From positions 1 through 5,119 of the forward strand of contig CAIYSH010000001.1 in the NCBI GenBank assembly GCA_903928755.1: a DNA stretch of 5,119 nucleotides, in the 5' to 3' direction. This DNA comes from an uncultured Alphaproteobacteria bacterium (GTDB lineage Bacteria > Pseudomonadota > Alphaproteobacteria > Caulobacterales > Caulobacteraceae). Under the pieces are notes generated by a model, which saw nothing but the letters and a program-made list of their open reading frames with translations, made no database searches and was not told where the DNA came from. A program made the translations under genes and the position numbers. This document shows positions 1 through 5,119 of the stretch, piece after piece. Every line of letters begins with the position of its first letter. Position 1 is the stretch's first letter.

Positions 1-725
1 AGCAGGAAGGCCAGATCATACTGCACATCGATATCCGAGAGGATGTCGTTGAACTCGATGCAGTCGAACATGACCGGTCTGCCGTTCTCCAGCAGGATGT
101 TTCCCAGGTGCAGGTCTGCGTGACAGTGTCTGGCAAATCCGCCAGTCCTGCGGGCATCCAGCAAGTCCTGGCAATTGGCATAGGCCTCATCTGTAGCGGC
201 CAGGACGGCTTCCACCAGGTCACTGCCCAGACGGGGTTTGAGCTCCCGCAGAAGTTTGGCATTGGAATCTATGGTGAATTTCAGCGCACGAGCCCCGCCG
301 CCCTCAGGACGGCGATCAGCCCTGGCGTGGAGGTTTGCGATCTCGCGGCCAAGGGCGTCAGCCAGAGGACCATCTACCGCCCACGGCCGGGCGGCAAGCA
401 CGGCTGTTTCGTCGAAACGCCGCATCTCCAGGAGGTATTCCACCGCTTCGCCAGGACCGTCGATCAGAAATCCTTCCGGTCCCTCCGTCACCCTGCGGAC
501 AGCACGGTAGATGTCCGAGGCCGCGGCGCGGTTGAAACGCAGTTCCCGCTCGAGGGCCCAGTGACGCAGGGCCAGTGTCGAATAGTCCAGATAGCCCAGA
601 TCAACCCGCTTCTTGATCTTGTAAGCGATGTCGCCGGTCAGATAGACCCGCGCACACGCCGTTTCGATAGCGAGGTCAGCGCGGTCGGCAAACCAGCGAT
701 CAATCCGCGCCTCCTCTGCCTCCAT
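1..725 (-). CDS. APH-fold phosphotransferase-like protein (COG2187 type), N-terminal 241 residues, cut by left window edge
   Basis: This reading frame is open from the ATG at 725 to the window edge with no stop. It resembles the COG2187 aminoglycoside-phosphotransferase-like family, whose members are often fused to a C-terminal P-loop kinase domain (COG0645); any such domain would lie outside the window. Visible motifs are the family's AYKIKK stretch (residues 34-39, probable ATP-binding lysine region) followed by VDLGYLDYSTL (41-51), the kinase-type catalytic loop HADLHLGN (202-209; D204 and N209), and the metal-binding Asp of FDCIEF (D221). The substrate is unknown. The family name does not by itself mean antibiotic resistance. 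The ATG overlaps the pdxH stop by one base (TGATG) and has no clear Shine-Dalgarno sequence, which suggests translational coupling to pdxH. The family call is fairly firm; function, total length and presence of an ATPase domain are not known. Confidence 0.85.
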   Translation of the reverse strand, partial: MEAEEARIDRWFADRADLAIETACARVYLTGDIAYKIKKRVDLGYLDYSTLALRHWALERELRFNRAAASDIYRAVRRVTEGPEGFLIDGPGEAVEYLLEMRRFDETAVLAARPWAVDGPLADALGREIANLHARADRRPEGGGARALKFTIDSNAKLLRELKPRLGSDLVEAVLAATDEAYANCQDLLDARRTGGFARHCHADLHLGNILLENGRPVMFDCIEFNDILSDIDVQYDLAFL

Positions 726-1387
726 CACGGATAGAGCCGTTCCGTCGTCCAGCCCGATCCGGCACGATGGAAGGCAAGTCTCTCATGAAGCCGGAAGGGT
801 CGATCGCGCCAGAACTCAAGGCTCCCGGGCGTCAGCCGAAAGCCCGACCAGTGGGGTGGCCGGGGTGCCTTGCCCAGTCCGAACTTCAATCCGAATTCGG
901 CAATCCGCCGTTCGAAGGCCAGGCGGTCCGGCAAGGGCCGCGACTGCTCCGAGGCCCAGGCGCCCAGTTGGGCCGGGCGGGCACGGGTGGCCCAATAGAC
1001 GTCAGCCTCCCCGTCCGTCACGGCTGAAATCGTCCCGCGCACGCGCACCTGCCGCCGCAGGGACTTCCAGTGAAACAGCAGGGCGGCCTGGGGGTGGGCC
1101 GCCAGCTGCTGACCCTTGGCGCTGCCGAGATTGGTATAGAAGACGAAACCATCCGGCCCGGCATCCTTGAGCAGGACCATACGAACATCAGGCAGGCCGT
1201 CCTGATCGACCGTGGCCAGAGCCATGGCGTTGGCGTCATTGACCTCCTTGGCGACGGCATCGGCGAGCCACTGACTGAACAGGCTCATGGGATCTTCTGC
1301 GGTCAAGGGCGGCAGGTCTGCCGACGCCACGGATTTCAGATATTCGTCCTCGGTGGGCGAACTGGGGATGTGGGGCTTTTCAGACAT
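725..1387 (-). CDS. pdxH: Pyridoxine/pyridoxamine 5'-phosphate oxidase
   Basis: This FMN-dependent cytosolic enzyme oxidises pyridoxine or pyridoxamine 5'-phosphate to pyridoxal phosphate in vitamin B6 synthesis and salvage. The 220-residue product is close to the E. coli length (218). FMN-binding elements are RMVLLK (69-74), FYTN (83-86) and SAK (89-91). The C-terminal family signature is LEFWRDRPFRLHER (190-203), containing the substrate-contacting R199 and H201. PRPPHW (175-180) is also typical. By alignment with the E. coli protein, K74, Y131 and R135 keep the phosphate-contacting positions, but the expected Ser of the RPRDSQ-like motif is Ala139. The start at 1387 was preferred to an in-frame ATG at 1477 because the 30 extra residues are unlike the family and a promoter-like sequence lies within that extension. 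No Shine-Dalgarno sequence precedes it. The stop overlaps the start of the APH-like gene. Confidence 0.95.
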   Translation of the reverse strand: MSEKPHIPSSPTEDEYLKSVASADLPPLTAEDPMSLFSQWLADAVAKEVNDANAMALATVDQDGLPDVRMVLLKDAGPDGFVFYTNLGSAKGQQLAAHPQAALLFHWKSLRRQVRVRGTISAVTDGEADVYWATRARPAQLGAWASEQSRPLPDRLAFERRIAEFGLKFGLGKAPRPPHWSGFRLTPGSLEFWRDRPFRLHERLAFHRAGSGWTTERLYP

Positions 1388-1393
1388 GCGGCC

Positions 1394-1422
1394 GATATAG
1401 AATGTCCCGGAGCAAACGTCAG
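1394..1422 (-). promoter_or_regulatory. Probable pdxH promoter (housekeeping-sigma type), predicted leaderless start
   Basis: On the minus strand a -35-like CTGACG (1417-1422) is followed by exactly 17 bases and a -10-like TATATC (1394-1399). Each matches four of six consensus bases. Only six bases then separate the -10 from the pdxH ATG, so the expected transcription start (about position 1387) is the A of the start codon. The absence of any purine-rich Shine-Dalgarno sequence fits a leaderless mRNA, a common arrangement in some alphaproteobacteria. The match was found by eye and is not proven. Confidence 0.5.
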
Positions 1423-1516
1423 GCAGTTTAGATGCCGCACATCTGATTTCGGGTCCGCAGATTGCGGGCCGCCTCACAGAACAGCGTCGGCATCGCCGAA
1501 ATGGCCCCGCAAGCCG

Positions 1517-2581
1517 TCAATCCTCAGGCAGGGTCACGGGCTTCACCCCCGCCACCGAAATCAGACTCTCCACGCAGTCACGGATCGAGTCATCGAGCGG
1601 CCTGAACGTCATGCCGACCGCGGCACGCATCCGCTCGTTACGAAGTTCGGCCTGTGCCCATATGGCCCGGAATTCCGCCTCCCGCGCACGGATCCGGTCA
1701 GGAAAACGATCGACCAGGACAGGCGGTGCCAACCTGATTTCAGGCAGAAGGCGAGAAATGTCGGCACATATGTCCTCGACCTTCCGGGCATCGGTAGACC
1801 AGGCAATGAACCGCTCGCCATTGCGCACCGAACCACTGGTCAGGAGGCCGATATGGCACAAGGCGTCATCGCGGACGTCGACCGTCATCCAGGGACGATA
1901 GACGCCACTCTGCTCGTATTCGCCCAGCAGCATGGTCTCGATGAAGTGCTGCCAGGGCCCCATATCCTTCTGATGAGCCGACTGGATCGGGCCGACATTG
2001 TCCCCGGGACAGCAGGTGATGGCATCCCAGTTGCCACTCAGGTCGGCCGCAGCGGCGAAGGCCCGCTCGGCGATCAGCTTGCCCATGGAATAGCCCTGCC
2101 CCCTTTCAGGAGAGCGTTTCGGGTTCATTTCGTCGGGATAGCGTCCCTCAAAGAAAACCGGACGGCGCACGACCTCCTGCAGATCCATCTCAGAGATGAT
2201 GGCGGCAATGCTGGAGGTAACCACCACCCGGGACACACTGCCAGACCGGTCTATGCTGCCGATGATGTGGTCGCAGACCCGCTGGACATAGGCTGGGTCA
2301 TTGTAATCGCTGACATGGGCAATGTGCGCGACCCCATGGCAACCCCTGAAAATCTCGTCATAACACCCGTCCTGATCGAGATCTGCCGCATGCAGGGTCA
2401 GGCGGCCCGAAGCGTATCCAGGCATGGCCTTGAGAAAATCCGTGCGCTTTGGATCATCTACCTGGCGGACACAGGCGCGGACGCGGAAACCCTGATCCAG
2501 CAAAAGTCTCACGGTCCATCCACCCAGAAAACCGGCAGCGCCCGTAACGGCAACCGTTGCACGCCTCGGTATCGGGGCCAT
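1517..2581 (-). CDS. Extended SDR-family NAD(P)-dependent oxidoreductase (dihydroflavonol/cinnamoyl-CoA reductase-like)
   Basis: The 354-residue product has the fold of the extended short-chain dehydrogenase/reductases. The N-terminal Rossmann nucleotide motif is TGAAGFLG (13-20). A basic stretch after the second strand (RVRACVR, 33-39) suggests NADP(H), as in dihydroflavonol reductases, though this is inference. The catalytic set is TSS (122-124) and YSMGK (164-168; Y164 and K168). CCPGDNVGP (190-198) stands where this group usually has an NPxxVxGP-like motif, and VDVRDDA (234-240) replaces the usual VHVDDVA-like segment. The start at 2581 is preferred because AGGAG lies six bases upstream and the Rossmann motif follows at the normal distance; an in-frame ATG at 2653 would add 24 atypical residues. 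There is no signal peptide. The substrate is unknown. It is transcribed divergently from the hydrolase gene and lies 129 bases upstream of pdxH, which appears to have its own promoter. Confidence 0.88.
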   Translation of the reverse strand: MAPIPRRATVAVTGAAGFLGGWTVRLLLDQGFRVRACVRQVDDPKRTDFLKAMPGYASGRLTLHAADLDQDGCYDEIFRGCHGVAHIAHVSDYNDPAYVQRVCDHIIGSIDRSGSVSRVVVTSSIAAIISEMDLQEVVRRPVFFEGRYPDEMNPKRSPERGQGYSMGKLIAERAFAAAADLSGNWDAITCCPGDNVGPIQSAHQKDMGPWQHFIETMLLGEYEQSGVYRPWMTVDVRDDALCHIGLLTSGSVRNGERFIAWSTDARKVEDICADISRLLPEIRLAPPVLVDRFPDRIRAREAEFRAIWAQAELRNERMRAAVGMTFRPLDDSIRDCVESLISVAGVKPVTLPED

Positions 2582-2587
2582 GATGAT

Positions 2588-2592
2588 CTCCT
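2588..2592 (-). promoter_or_regulatory. Ribosome binding site of the SDR gene
   Basis: AGGAG on the minus strand lies six bases (ATCATC) before the ATG at 2581. It decides this start over the upstream in-frame ATG at 2653. Further up, CATAAT (2600-2605) could be a -10 element giving a leader of about 12 bases, but no convincing -35 sits at 16-18 bases from it. Confidence 0.7.
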
Positions 2593-2741
2593 CGCCTTGA
2601 TTATGAGCCGGAGTGGGCCCGCATTGATGGCGGGAGTCAAATTCTGCAGTCACCCTGCCCGCCTCGGCCCCGGCGGAATGGGCCCGATCCCCACAGCAGG
2701 CTTGCCCAATTCCTGACCGGCAGTAGGTTCAGGAAAACTGC

Positions 2742-2746
2742 AGAGG
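2742..2746 (+). promoter_or_regulatory. Ribosome binding site of the dienelactone hydrolase-family gene
   Basis: AGAGG lies five bases before the ATG at 2752 and supports that start. In-frame ATGs at 2770 and 2785 have weaker upstream signals, although a start at 2770 would match the usual short N-terminus of the family slightly better. Confidence 0.55.
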
Positions 2747-2751
2747 CCAGG

Positions 2752-3432
2752 ATGACAAATCGCGGAACAATGACATCGGTCGCCATGAGCGACGGCGCTT
2801 CAATCGGCGTCTATCACGTGGAATCCAAGGGCACCCGCAAGGGCGGCCTCGTTCTGATCCAGGAAATTTTCGGGGTTACCGACCACATAAAAGAGCTCTG
2901 CGACGGCTATGCCGAAGATGGCTATGAGGTCCTCGCCCCGGCCCTTTACGATCGCGTCGCGCCGAATTTTCAGGCGACCTATGACCCCGAGGATATCCAG
3001 AAAGCCATCAAAGTGGCCCGGGAGCTGCATTCCTTTCCACAAGCGATGGAAGACGTGCAGACCTGCATAGACGCGCTGAAGTCAAAAGGGCCCGTCTTCA
3101 TCACCGGCTATTGTTATGGCGGCAGCATGGCCTGGGCCATGGCCTGCCGGTCTGCAGACCTGGCGGCGGCCTCCGGCTATTATGGCAGCATGGTGCCAGG
3201 CATGATCGACCAGTCCCCGAAGTGCCCCACCATCCTGCATTTCGGTCGGCACGACCATGGCATTCCCATGGAAGGTGTCGAAGCGGTCGCCGCCAGGCAC
3301 CCGGAGGTCGCCGTGCATGTCTATGAGGCCGGACACGGCTTCAATTCGGACCGGCGGACCGACTATCATCCGGAAAGCGCCTCCCTGGCGCGGGAACGGA
3401 CCCTGGCGCTCTTTGCGGCCAACGGCGGGTAG
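2752..3432 (+). CDS. Dienelactone hydrolase family protein
   Basis: The 226-residue product is an alpha/beta hydrolase of the dienelactone hydrolase (carboxymethylenebutenolidase-like) family. The family's Cys-His-Asp triad is visible: the nucleophile in GYCYGG (119-124; C121), the acid in FGRHDHGIP (164-172; D168), and the histidine in AGHGF (193-197; H195). The glutamate that primes the nucleophile is E38 in QEIFGV. These positions match those known from the Pseudomonas enzyme (E36, C123, D171, H202). Length is normal and there is no signal peptide, so a cytosolic enzyme is expected. Many such proteins occur outside chlorocatechol degradation, and no ring-cleavage genes lie nearby, so the natural substrate is unknown. 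It is followed after 15 bases by aroC on the same strand and is probably co-transcribed with it. The N-terminus is uncertain by 6 or 11 residues. Confidence 0.92.
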   Translation: MTNRGTMTSVAMSDGASIGVYHVESKGTRKGGLVLIQEIFGVTDHIKELCDGYAEDGYEVLAPALYDRVAPNFQATYDPEDIQKAIKVARELHSFPQAMEDVQTCIDALKSKGPVFITGYCYGGSMAWAMACRSADLAAASGYYGSMVPGMIDQSPKCPTILHFGRHDHGIPMEGVEAVAARHPEVAVHVYEAGHGFNSDRRTDYHPESASLARERTLALFAANGG

Positions 3433-3447
3433 GGTATTAGCGGCGCA

Positions 3448-4542
3448 ATGTCGCACAATACCTTCGGTCATCTGTTTCGAGTCACCACCTGGGGTGAAAG
3501 CCACGGGCCGGCGCTCGGCTGCGTCGTCGATGGCTGCCCTCCTGGGCTGCAGCTGACGGAAGCCGATGTTCAGGTCTGGCTGGAAAAGCGCCGCCCGGGT
3601 CAGGGCAAGTTCGTCACCCAGCGCCAGGAGCCCGACGCCGTCAGGATCCTTTCAGGTGTGTTCGAGGACAGCCGCACCAATGGTCAGGTGACGACCGGCA
3701 CGCCCATCTCCATGATGATCGAAAATGTCGATCAGCGTAGCCGGGACTATTCCGAGATTGCGCAAGCCTTTCGACCTGGCCACGCAGACTACGCCTATTT
3801 CGCTAAGTATGGGGTCCGCGACTATCGTGGGGGCGGCCGCGCGTCTGCTAGGGAAACAGCAGCCAGGGTCGCTGCCGGTGCTGTGGCACGCAAGATTTTG
3901 GAAGGCGTCACTATCCGCGGTGCGGTGGTGCAAATCGGGCCCCACGCTATCAATCGCGAGCGGTTTGACTGGAACCAGACCCACGAAAACCCCTTCTGGT
4001 GTCCTGACGCCGACATGGTTCCGATCTGGGAAGATCACCTGGAAACCATCCGCAAGGCCGGGTCCTCGACCGGCGCCATTGTCGAGGTGGAGGCCACCGG
4101 CGTGCCCGCCGGCTGGGGCGCACCGATCTATGGCAAGCTCGATGCCGAACTCGCCGCGGCCCTGATGTCCATCAATGCGGCCAAGGGGATTGAAATCGGT
4201 GCCGGTTTCGCATCCGCCGCCCTCACCGGCGAGGAGAATGCCGACGAGATGCGCGCCGGTAATGACGGTCCGACCTTTCTGTCCAACCAGGCCGGCGGCA
4301 TACTGGGGGGTATTTCCTCGGGTCAGCCCGTGGTGGCCCGGGTGGCCTTCAAGCCGACATCCTCCATCCTGACCCTGCGGCGCACCCTCAACGAGGCGGG
4401 GGAAGAGATCGACCTGCGCACCAAGGGCCGCCACGATCCCTGTGTCGGCCTGCGCGCCGTGCCGGTGGTTGAAGCCATGACGGCCTGCGTTCTGGCCGAT
4501 GCCTTTCTGCGTCACCGCGCCCAGACGGGCAGGTCCGACTGA
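3448..4542 (+). CDS. aroC: Chorismate synthase
   Basis: The enzyme removes phosphate from 5-enolpyruvylshikimate 3-phosphate to give chorismate, the last step of the shikimate pathway. It needs reduced FMN and acts in the cytosol. The 364-residue product has all three family signatures: GESHGPALGCVVDGCPPG (16-33), RGGGRASARETAARVAAG (127-144) and GRHDPCVGLRAVPVVEAM (327-344). The conserved histidines are H19 and H112 (in RPGHADY). RRPGQG (48-53) and GGISSGQP (287-294), both typical of the family, are present. The length is usual for proteobacterial AroC and nothing is missing. The ATG has no clear Shine-Dalgarno sequence; it lies 15 bases after the hydrolase stop, so translation may depend on the upstream gene. 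It converges on the QueD-family gene with a 15-base gap. Confidence 0.98.
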   Translation: MSHNTFGHLFRVTTWGESHGPALGCVVDGCPPGLQLTEADVQVWLEKRRPGQGKFVTQRQEPDAVRILSGVFEDSRTNGQVTTGTPISMMIENVDQRSRDYSEIAQAFRPGHADYAYFAKYGVRDYRGGGRASARETAARVAAGAVARKILEGVTIRGAVVQIGPHAINRERFDWNQTHENPFWCPDADMVPIWEDHLETIRKAGSSTGAIVEVEATGVPAGWGAPIYGKLDAELAAALMSINAAKGIEIGAGFASAALTGEENADEMRAGNDGPTFLSNQAGGILGGISSGQPVVARVAFKPTSSILTLRRTLNEAGEEIDLRTKGRHDPCVGLRAVPVVEAMTACVLADAFLRHRAQTGRSD

Positions 4543-4547
4543 CCCGT

Positions 4548-4566
4548 CAGGCCGGAGTTAGGCCTG
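4548..4566. terminator. Inverted repeat between convergent aroC and queD-family gene, possible weak terminator
   Basis: CAGGCC (4548-4553) and GGCCTG (4561-4566) form a perfect 6-bp stem with a 7-base loop that contains the stop codon of the minus-strand gene. One arm lies in its last two sense codons. The place, between two convergent genes, fits a bidirectional terminator. There is no T-tract on either side, so it would be at best a weak intrinsic terminator. Confidence 0.35.
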
Positions 4567-4935
4567 GAGGTTCAGGGCGCAGCTTTCACCAATGGTCGGG
4601 CGCGAGACGACAATCCGGCTCAGCCCCGGAAAGCCGACCTTCAGGCGCTCGGCGAAATACAGACACAGATGCTCAAGGGTCGGGCGCTCCAGCCCCGGTT
4701 TCTCATTGAGCAGGCCATGATCCAGTTCCAGGGCCACGGCCCGAAGCGCTGCGTCCAGATCTGCCAGGTCCGCCACCCATCCAACCGGATCAAGGGTCGG
4801 GCCCAGCACACTGGCCTCAACCTTGAAGGAATGGCCATGCAGCCGCGAATAGGGGCGGTCCTGAGGCCCGTCCACAAGGTAGTGCGCCGCGTCAAAGGTC
4901 GCGGACTTGGTAATTTCAAAGGTGGGTTGGGTCAT
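4558..4935 (-). CDS. queD: QueD-family protein (6-carboxytetrahydropterin synthase homologue, COG0720) lacking the canonical catalytic Cys
   Basis: QueD converts 7,8-dihydroneopterin triphosphate to 6-carboxy-5,6,7,8-tetrahydropterin, the substrate of QueE, on the way to queuosine. The 125-residue product aligns over its whole length with E. coli QueD (121 residues). It keeps the zinc ligands H18 (FDAAH), H33 and H35 (LHGH), and the Asp-His pair D72-H73 (LDH). The usual Cys two residues before RLHGH (E. coli C27) is Tyr29, within PYSRLHGH. The position of the pterin-anchoring Glu (E. coli E110) appears to be Arg112, while E117 and C119 follow in GESC. The ATG at 4935 was chosen over 5019 because the extra 28 residues are unlike the family and would overlap queE. 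It has no Shine-Dalgarno sequence and lies 20 bases after the queE stop, so it is probably co-transcribed. Family membership is firm; the catalytic activity is open. Confidence 0.88.
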   Translation of the reverse strand: MTQPTFEITKSATFDAAHYLVDGPQDRPYSRLHGHSFKVEASVLGPTLDPVGWVADLADLDAALRAVALELDHGLLNEKPGLERPTLEHLCLYFAERLKVGFPGLSRIVVSRPTIGESCALNLQA

Positions 4936-4955
4936 ACGGCAGGGCGTCAGAGCGC

Positions 4956-5119
4956 CTATGGAATTCCAAGATATTTGTGGGTCTGGACGCTTAAACGCCA
5001 ACGGGGGTGGGTGAGGCAATAGGCGATCGCAGCCTGGGTGTTCGGAATACGGTCGGGACCATCCAGGGGCTGAAGCAGAAACCGCTCGAAATCCCAGGAT
5101 TCAAAGGTCGACGGGTCCA
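4956..5119 (-). CDS. queE: 7-carboxy-7-deazaguanine synthase, C-terminal 53 residues, cut by right window edge
   Basis: The minus-strand frame entering from the right edge ends with TAG at 4956-4958. Its 53 residues match the C-terminus of QueE, with the typical stretches LLQPLDGP (14-21), NTQAAIAYCLTHP (26-38), WRLSVQTHK (40-48) and the terminal YLGIP. QueE is a radical SAM enzyme that contracts the ring of 6-carboxytetrahydropterin to give 7-carboxy-7-deazaguanine in queuosine precursor synthesis. The radical SAM CxxxCxxC cluster lies outside the window. The gene directly precedes the QueD-family gene with a 20-base gap, the usual pairing of consecutive pathway steps. The fragment is too short for the six-residue motifs of the core domain, but the end sequence is characteristic. 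Confidence 0.85.
   Translation of the reverse strand, partial: DPSTFESWDFERFLLQPLDGPDRIPNTQAAIAYCLTHPRWRLSVQTHKYLGIP

Larger units (their letters stand above)
2582..2751. promoter_or_regulatory. Divergent intergenic region between the SDR and dienelactone hydrolase genes
   Basis: This 170-base gap must hold the start signals of two divergent genes. Toward the SDR there is CATAAT (2600-2605, minus) and a TTGACT (2635-2640, minus), but they are 29 bases apart, too far for one standard promoter. A perfect 5-bp inverted repeat CCCGC/GCGGG with a 7-base spacer (2618-2634) lies between them and directly abuts TTGACT, so it could be an operator or a hairpin. Toward the hydrolase, TTGCCC (2702-2707) with a weak TAGGTT (2724-2729) after 16 bases is the best candidate. 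GGGCCCG occurs twice (2615-2621 and 2680-2686). None of these is strong enough to name a regulator. Confidence 0.35.

Noticed and set aside
1..725. Antibiotic resistance gene (aminoglycoside phosphotransferase)
   Set aside because: The motifs fit the COG2187 housekeeping-type family, not the classical APH enzymes, and no mobile-element context is present.
108..734. 208-codon plus-strand open frame opposite the APH-like gene
   Set aside because: The minus strand encodes a protein with clear kinase-type motifs over the same stretch, so this is a shadow.
1452..1470. GGTCCGC/GCGGGCC hairpin between the SDR gene and pdxH as a terminator
   Set aside because: It is a 7-bp stem with a G-U pair only on the plus strand; on the transcribed minus strand it has a C-A mismatch, and no T-tract follows.
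1388..1477. Longer PdxH start at 1477 adding 30 residues
   Set aside because: The extension is cysteine/arginine-rich and unlike PdxH N-termini, and the promoter-like sequence lies inside it.
1070..2716. 548-codon open frame on the plus strand across pdxH and the SDR gene
   Set aside because: It lies opposite two genes with clear family motifs, shows no recognisable domain and is a GC-rich antisense shadow.
2752..3432. Chlorocatechol degradation gene (clcD-like)
   Set aside because: The triad matches, but no chlorocatechol dioxygenase or cycloisomerase gene is nearby, and DLH-family proteins are widespread with other roles.
3652..4515. 287-codon minus-strand open frame inside aroC
   Set aside because: It is fully antisense to chorismate synthase, which has all three signatures; the translation is glycine/histidine-rich and unlike any family I know.
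4936..5019. Longer QueD-family start at 5019 adding 28 residues
   Set aside because: The added stretch overlaps the C-terminus of queE in another frame, and the QueD core begins normally from the ATG at 4935.

Overview
The window looks like a chromosomal housekeeping stretch from a GC-rich alphaproteobacterium, tentatively a Caulobacterales/Hyphomonadales/Maricaulales-type organism. This placement rests on high GC in third codon positions, the protein character of PdxH, AroC and QueD, and a likely leaderless promoter. It is an inference from reading, not a database match. No mobile element, tRNA, rRNA, CRISPR array or phage gene is visible.

Layout, left to right. (1) Minus strand, 1-725: the first 241 residues of an APH-fold (COG2187-type) phosphotransferase-like protein that runs off the left edge. 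(2) Minus, 725-1387: pdxH, pyridoxine/pyridoxamine 5'-phosphate oxidase. Its TGA shares one base with the ATG of the APH-like gene, so the two are probably translated as a pair. A promoter-like sequence places the predicted transcript start on the pdxH ATG itself. (3) Minus, 1517-2581: an extended short-chain dehydrogenase/reductase of the dihydroflavonol/cinnamoyl-CoA reductase type. (4) A 170-base divergent gap, then on the plus strand a dienelactone hydrolase-family gene (2752-3432), followed after 15 bases by aroC, chorismate synthase (3448-4542). (5) Converging on aroC from the right, on the minus strand, are a QueD-family gene (4558-4935) and, 20 bases upstream of it, the last 53 codons of queE (4956-5119, running off the right edge).

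Functionally the window combines vitamin B6 salvage (pdxH), the last step of the shikimate pathway (aroC), 7-deazaguanine/queuosine precursor synthesis (queE-queD), and two general metabolic enzymes of unknown substrate (the SDR and the DLH-family hydrolase).

The strongest point for a second look is the QueD homologue. It keeps the zinc histidines and the Asp-His pair, but has Tyr where the catalytic Cys should be and Arg where the pterin-binding Glu should be, although it sits directly behind queE. I found no novel multi-gene system here. The rest is ordinary.
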